Shown here piece after piece: positions 61,467 through 64,000 of a stretch of 64,000 nt of DNA. The notes beneath the pieces were generated by a model. The model was given only the letters and a program-made list of their open reading frames with translations, ran no database searches and was not told the DNA's origin. Every line of letters begins with the position of its first letter. The first letter of the stretch is position 1. The DNA is from DASPKT01 sp035626475 (GTDB taxonomy: Bacteria; Pseudomonadota; Alphaproteobacteria; Azospirillales; Azospirillaceae), in contig DASPNP010000005.1 of the NCBI GenBank assembly GCA_035626475.1, positions 3,366 through 67,365 on the forward strand. Direction: 5' to 3'. The position numbers were made by a program, and so were the translations under genes.

Positions 61467-62122
61467 GCCTCCTCCTCTTCCACTATGTCGCCGAGCTGCG
61501 GCGTGAACTCGGCGAGGTCGAGCCGGTCGGGCGCGTCGAGATGCATGTCCATGTGGGTGGAGAGCACGACGGCGCCGCCTTCGGCGCGGTGGCGGGCGAT
61601 CTCGCCCTCCAGCATCGCCACGGCGGCGCGGTCCAGGGCGACGGTCGGCTCGTCCAGCAGCCAGAGCGGCGCCGGGCTCGCCAGCAGGCGGGCGAGGTTG
61701 GAACGGCGCTTCTGGCCGGCGGAGAGGAAGCGGCCCGGCACCTCAGCCAGATGGGCGATGCCCAGGCGCTCCAGCGCCGCCTGCACGCGCGCCTCGGCGC
61801 CGGCGGGGTCGCGCAGCCGGGTCCAGTGCAGCAGCGTCTCGGCCACGGTGAAGGCCGGCTTCACCGCGTCGAGGTGCCCGACATAGTGCAGCCGGGCGCC
61901 GTGCAGCTCCGGCTCGGCGCGGACGTCCACGCCCTCCCAGGCCAGCGTGCCGGCGAAGGGCTTCAGCAGCCCGGCCATGATCCGCAGCAGCGAGGATTTG
62001 CCGCTGCCGTTGGGGCCCGTGAGCACCAGGCAGCCGCCGCGCGCGACGCGGAAGTCCAGCCCGGCGAAGACGACGCGCTCGCCGCGCAGGCAGGTCAGGG
62101 CTGTACCGGTGAAGAGGCTCAT
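61463..62122 (-). CDS. ccmA: Heme exporter ATP-binding protein CcmA
   Basis: A 219-residue ABC ATPase. Walker A reads VLTGPNGSGKSSLLRIMAGL, the Q-loop region is GHLDAVKPAFTVAETLLHWT, the signature is FLSAGQKRRSNLARLLASPA (SAGQ for SGGQ, usual in CcmA) and Walker B is LWLLDEPTVALD, then the H-loop VLSTHMD. The ATG at 62122 begins the conserved domain; upstream in-frame extensions are non-coding in character. It overlaps ccmB by four bases. The structured region upstream (62183-62400) could also be its leader. Confidence 0.95.
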   Translation of the reverse strand: MSLFTGTALTCLRGERVVFAGLDFRVARGGCLVLTGPNGSGKSSLLRIMAGLLKPFAGTLAWEGVDVRAEPELHGARLHYVGHLDAVKPAFTVAETLLHWTRLRDPAGAEARVQAALERLGIAHLAEVPGRFLSAGQKRRSNLARLLASPAPLWLLDEPTVALDRAAVAMLEGEIARHRAEGGAVVLSTHMDMHLDAPDRLDLAEFTPQLGDIVEEEEA

Positions 62123-62605
62123 CCAGGGGAAGTCGGCGGGGAAAGGGAGCCGCACTATTCCACAAGGCGCGGAGAAAAAGGAACGGCCACCGCGGGGGGC
62201 TGGTGCGGTGGCCGTCAATTTCAGCCGGCCGGGGCATGGCCGGCGGGAGGCCCCGTCAAAGGGGCCGTGAGACGGGGTGTCTCCGACGCAATCGCGGCGT
62301 CTCCCATGCGCAAGGAAGCCACCGCGATGTGTCACGATTGGCCCGGAAATGTGGCGAGATTTTGATTTCGGCGCACCCGGTGCGCCAGCGGCGCGAAATC
62401 CATGATCCCAACGCGCGACGGCCATTCCGACGGGTCCGGCCGGGCTCGAAAAATTCACTGTTCGTCCAGGGCTTTTGGCCCTATATAGCGCCGCAGTCGC
62501 AGCGCACGTGCCTATGGCCCCCACGGCCCTCCAGCCAGGGTTATGCAACGACGCAACGCGTACCCCCGACCGTCCCTTAAGCAAGGCGGCGAATTGGAGG
62601 CTACG
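62123..62605. other. Long non-coding region between divergent ccmA and the decarboxylase leader
   Basis: About 480 bases without a credible gene. The ccmA-proximal half (62183-62400) holds a dense set of hairpins. The other half contains TATATA at 62482-62487, a possible -10 for rightward transcription without a convincing -35 box. Confidence 0.5.
62183..62400. promoter_or_regulatory. Hairpin-rich region with alternative pairings, strand unknown
   Basis: Perfect stems are ACGGCCACCGC/GCGGTGGCCGT (62183-62193 with 62205-62215), GCCGGCC/GGCCGGC (62224-62230 with 62238-62244) and GGCCCC/GGGGCC (62249-62254 with 62261-62266). The last competes with CCCCGTC/GACGGGG (62251-62257 with 62270-62276). 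Further out, GATTTCG/CGAAATC (62364-62370 with 62394-62400) encloses a GCGCAC/GTGCGC stem. Exclusive alternative stems are a mark of RNA switches. It could be the leader of ccmA (minus) or part of the leader of the decarboxylase gene (plus). Confidence 0.45.
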
Positions 62606-62716
62606 ATGGTTGATGTTGTTGTCGGTGGGCCGGCGCCCACCCGCATTTTCTCTATCGGTCGGCAAGTCTGTAGTACCGGCGCCCGTTTGGGCCGGCCGGC
62701 ACTTCGGCACGCCTGA
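62606..62716 (+). CDS. Upstream open reading frame (36 codons) in the decarboxylase leader
   Basis: ATG at 62606 opens a 36-codon frame (starts MVDVVVGGPAPTRIFSIGRQ, ends RLGRPALRHA) that closes with TGA at 62714. GGAGG (62596-62600) lies five bases before the ATG, one of the strongest ribosome-binding sites in the window. The frame ends 78 bases before the decarboxylase start and just before a stable hairpin. There is no homology I can name. Position and signal suggest a regulatory leader peptide rather than a free protein. Confidence 0.5.
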   Translation: MVDVVVGGPAPTRIFSIGRQVCSTGARLGRPALRHA

Positions 62717-62723
62717 GCGGACC

Positions 62724-62740
62724 CCGGGCCAGAGGCCCGG
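62724..62740 (+). promoter_or_regulatory. Leader hairpin between the upstream ORF and the decarboxylase gene
   Basis: CCGGGCC (62724-62730) and GGCCCGG (62734-62740) form a perfect 7-bp stem with a 3-base loop, eight bases after the upstream ORF stop and 54 bases before the decarboxylase ATG. No U tract follows, so it is not a standard terminator; a ribosome at the upstream stop codon could prevent it from folding. Confidence 0.5.
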
Positions 62741-62794
62741 AACGCCCCCTCCTCTCCGAACCATACCCTGAACCTTCCAACTCGGAGTCGACCG

Positions 62795-63925
62795 ATGACC
62801 GAGAAGATCGCCCGTTTCCTCGATGAGGTCCGTCCCGCCACCCCGTGCCTGGTCGTGGACCTGGACGTCGTCGGCGACAATTACGACAAGCTGCACGGCG
62901 CGCTGCCCGACGCCCGCATCTTCTACGCCGTGAAGGCCAACCCGGCGCCGGAGATCCTGCGCCTGCTGGTCGAGCGCGGCTCGTGCTTCGACACCGCCAG
63001 CGTGCCCGAGATCCAGGCCTGCCTGGACGCCGGCGCCACGCCGGACCGGATCAGCTTCGGCAACACCATCAAGAAGGCCTCGGACATCCGGATCGCCCAT
63101 GAGCTGGGCATCAGCCTGTTCGCCTTCGACAGCGACGCCGAGCTGGAGAAGATCGCCGAGCACGCCCCGGGCGCCCGCGTCTTCTGCCGCATCCTGACCA
63201 GCGGCGAGGGCGCCGACTGGCCGCTGTCGCGCAAGTTCGGCTGCGACCTGGAGATGGCGCGCGAGCTGCTGCTGGCGGCGTCGCGCACCAAAGTCGTGCC
63301 CTACGGCGTCAGCTTCCATGTCGGCTCGCAGCAGCGCGACGTCGGCCAGTGGGACCTGGCCCTGTCGCAGACGGCCCAGCTGTTCCGCGAGCTGGAGGAG
63401 CAGGGCGTGGTGCTGCGCATGGTGAACATGGGCGGCGGCTTCCCGACCCGCTACCTGAAGGACGTGCCGACCTCGGAAGCGTACGGTGCCGCGATCGACG
63501 AGGCGCTGCGCCGCCACTTCGGCAACCGTATCCCTGAGACCATCATCGAGCCGGGCCGCGGCATGGTCGGCAATGCCGGCGTGATCCGCTCCGAGGTGGT
63601 GCTGATCTCGCGCAAGTCGAAGCTCGAGGACCGCCGCTGGGTGTACCTGGACATCGGCAAGTTCGGCGGCCTGGCCGAGACGATGGACGAGGCGATCCGC
63701 TACCCGATCCGCACGCCGCATGACGGCGGGACCACCGGCCCGTGCGTCGTCGCCGGCCCGACCTGCGATTCGGCCGACGTGCTCTACGAGAAGCTGCCCT
63801 ACGACCTGCCGATCTCGCTCACCATCGGCGATGAGATTCTGATCGAGGGCACCGGCGCCTATACGACGACCTATTCGGCCGTCGGCTTCAACGGTTTTTC
63901 GCCGCTGCAGTCTTACGTGATCTGA
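62795..63925 (+). CDS. Ornithine/lysine decarboxylase, alanine-racemase fold (group IV)
   Basis: A 376-residue PLP enzyme that makes putrescine (and possibly cadaverine). K47 in FYAVKANPAPEIL binds PLP. DTASVPEIQACLDAGA and NTIKKASDI are typical, the phosphate loop is VNMGGGFPTRYL, EPGRGMVGNAG follows, and C324 in VAGPTCDSADVL is the second-subunit catalytic Cys. The length fits alphaproteobacterial ODC/LDC. GGAG seven bases before the ATG supports the start. Alphaproteobacterial genes of this type (named speF) are known to carry a conserved leader RNA, and here a long leader with a short ORF is present. A strong hairpin overlaps the stop. Confidence 0.93.
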   Translation: MTEKIARFLDEVRPATPCLVVDLDVVGDNYDKLHGALPDARIFYAVKANPAPEILRLLVERGSCFDTASVPEIQACLDAGATPDRISFGNTIKKASDIRIAHELGISLFAFDSDAELEKIAEHAPGARVFCRILTSGEGADWPLSRKFGCDLEMARELLLAASRTKVVPYGVSFHVGSQQRDVGQWDLALSQTAQLFRELEEQGVVLRMVNMGGGFPTRYLKDVPTSEAYGAAIDEALRRHFGNRIPETIIEPGRGMVGNAGVIRSEVVLISRKSKLEDRRWVYLDIGKFGGLAETMDEAIRYPIRTPHDGGTTGPCVVAGPTCDSADVLYEKLPYDLPISLTIGDEILIEGTGAYTTTYSAVGFNGFSPLQSYVI

Positions 63926-63953
63926 CGGGGAGCGGCTAACGCCGCTCCCCGTC
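63924..63953 (+). terminator. Terminator-like hairpin at the decarboxylase stop
   Basis: GACGGGGAGCGGC (63924-63936) and GCCGCTCCCCGTC (63941-63953) form a perfect 13-bp stem with a 4-base loop that includes the last bases of the stop codon. The stem is very stable, but no U tract follows. Confidence 0.65.
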
Positions 63954-64000
63954 GGCGCGAAACCACCTGAATCCGTAAGCTCCGAGCCCGATTGGATCCT

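Overview
The window is high-GC, gene-dense chromosomal DNA from an alphaproteobacterium, most likely a Rhodospirillales/Azospirillales relative. This placement is inferred from gene content, not from an rRNA gene. Supporting signs are a class I lysyl-tRNA synthetase, an FNR with the C-x2-C-x7-C spacing of FnrL/FnrN, an RpoE/ChrR pair, an IalB-like gene beside rlmN, a DUF952-pyrD pair, a TipF-like EAL protein, the lysC/NMO/ptsP cluster, and a sensor kinase with an ethylene-receptor-type membrane domain. I recognised no rRNA or tRNA gene, insertion sequence, prophage or CRISPR array.

Layout. 1-9.4 kb: ispG (cut by the window edge), a RodZ-like gene, ptsP, a nitronate monooxygenase-like gene and lysC on the minus strand; divergent ubiG; two small conserved genes and a methyltransferase. 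9.4-13.4 kb: an ethylene-receptor-like histidine kinase with its response regulator, a low-complexity secreted protein and upp. 13.5-19.4 kb: an Atm1-type ABC exporter, marC, lysK, a membrane protein and a HigBA toxin-antitoxin pair. 19.5-25.2 kb: an acyltransferase, mtgA, a PAS kinase and a GIN-type surface protein. 25.4-35.2 kb: methylmalonyl-CoA mutase, an RHH protein, a HAD phosphatase, TipF-like EAL, pyrD, DUF952, a small protein behind a sigma-54 promoter, a lone family 5 binding protein and three small membrane or exported proteins. 35.4-41.5 kb: argG, an EEP-family protein, a shortened SDR, a CDF metal exporter, a GST and an MFS carrier. 41.6-49.9 kb: a DinG-like helicase, an AEC transporter, a TerB-like protein, an S24-like regulator, an alpha/beta hydrolase, rlmN and an IalB-like protein. 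50-54.5 kb: rpoE/chrR, fnr, a GNAT-like gene preceded by an FNR box, and an RlmI-like methyltransferase. 54.5-58.3 kb: nadA-nadB-nadC behind tandem palindromic operators. 58.5-64 kb: M23 peptidase and bactofilin, ccmAB, then a structured 670-nt intergenic region leading to an ornithine/lysine decarboxylase gene.

Several units look functionally coherent: NAD biosynthesis (nadABC), singlet-oxygen or oxidative stress response (rpoE-chrR), oxygen-responsive control (fnr and its box), cell-envelope shape (M23 and bactofilin; mtgA; RodZ), cytochrome c maturation (ccmAB) and polyamine synthesis. The intergenic spaces carry at least three families of inverted-repeat elements, one nested inside another.

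The most interesting observations are: (1) the decarboxylase leader, which contains a 36-codon upstream ORF with a strong ribosome-binding site, a hairpin, and farther upstream a cluster of hairpins with competing pairings; (2) the kinase that keeps all seven ethylene-binding residues of plant ETR1 at identical spacing; (3) a consensus sigma-54 promoter with an upstream palindrome driving a 69-residue orphan protein; (4) the tandem nad operators.
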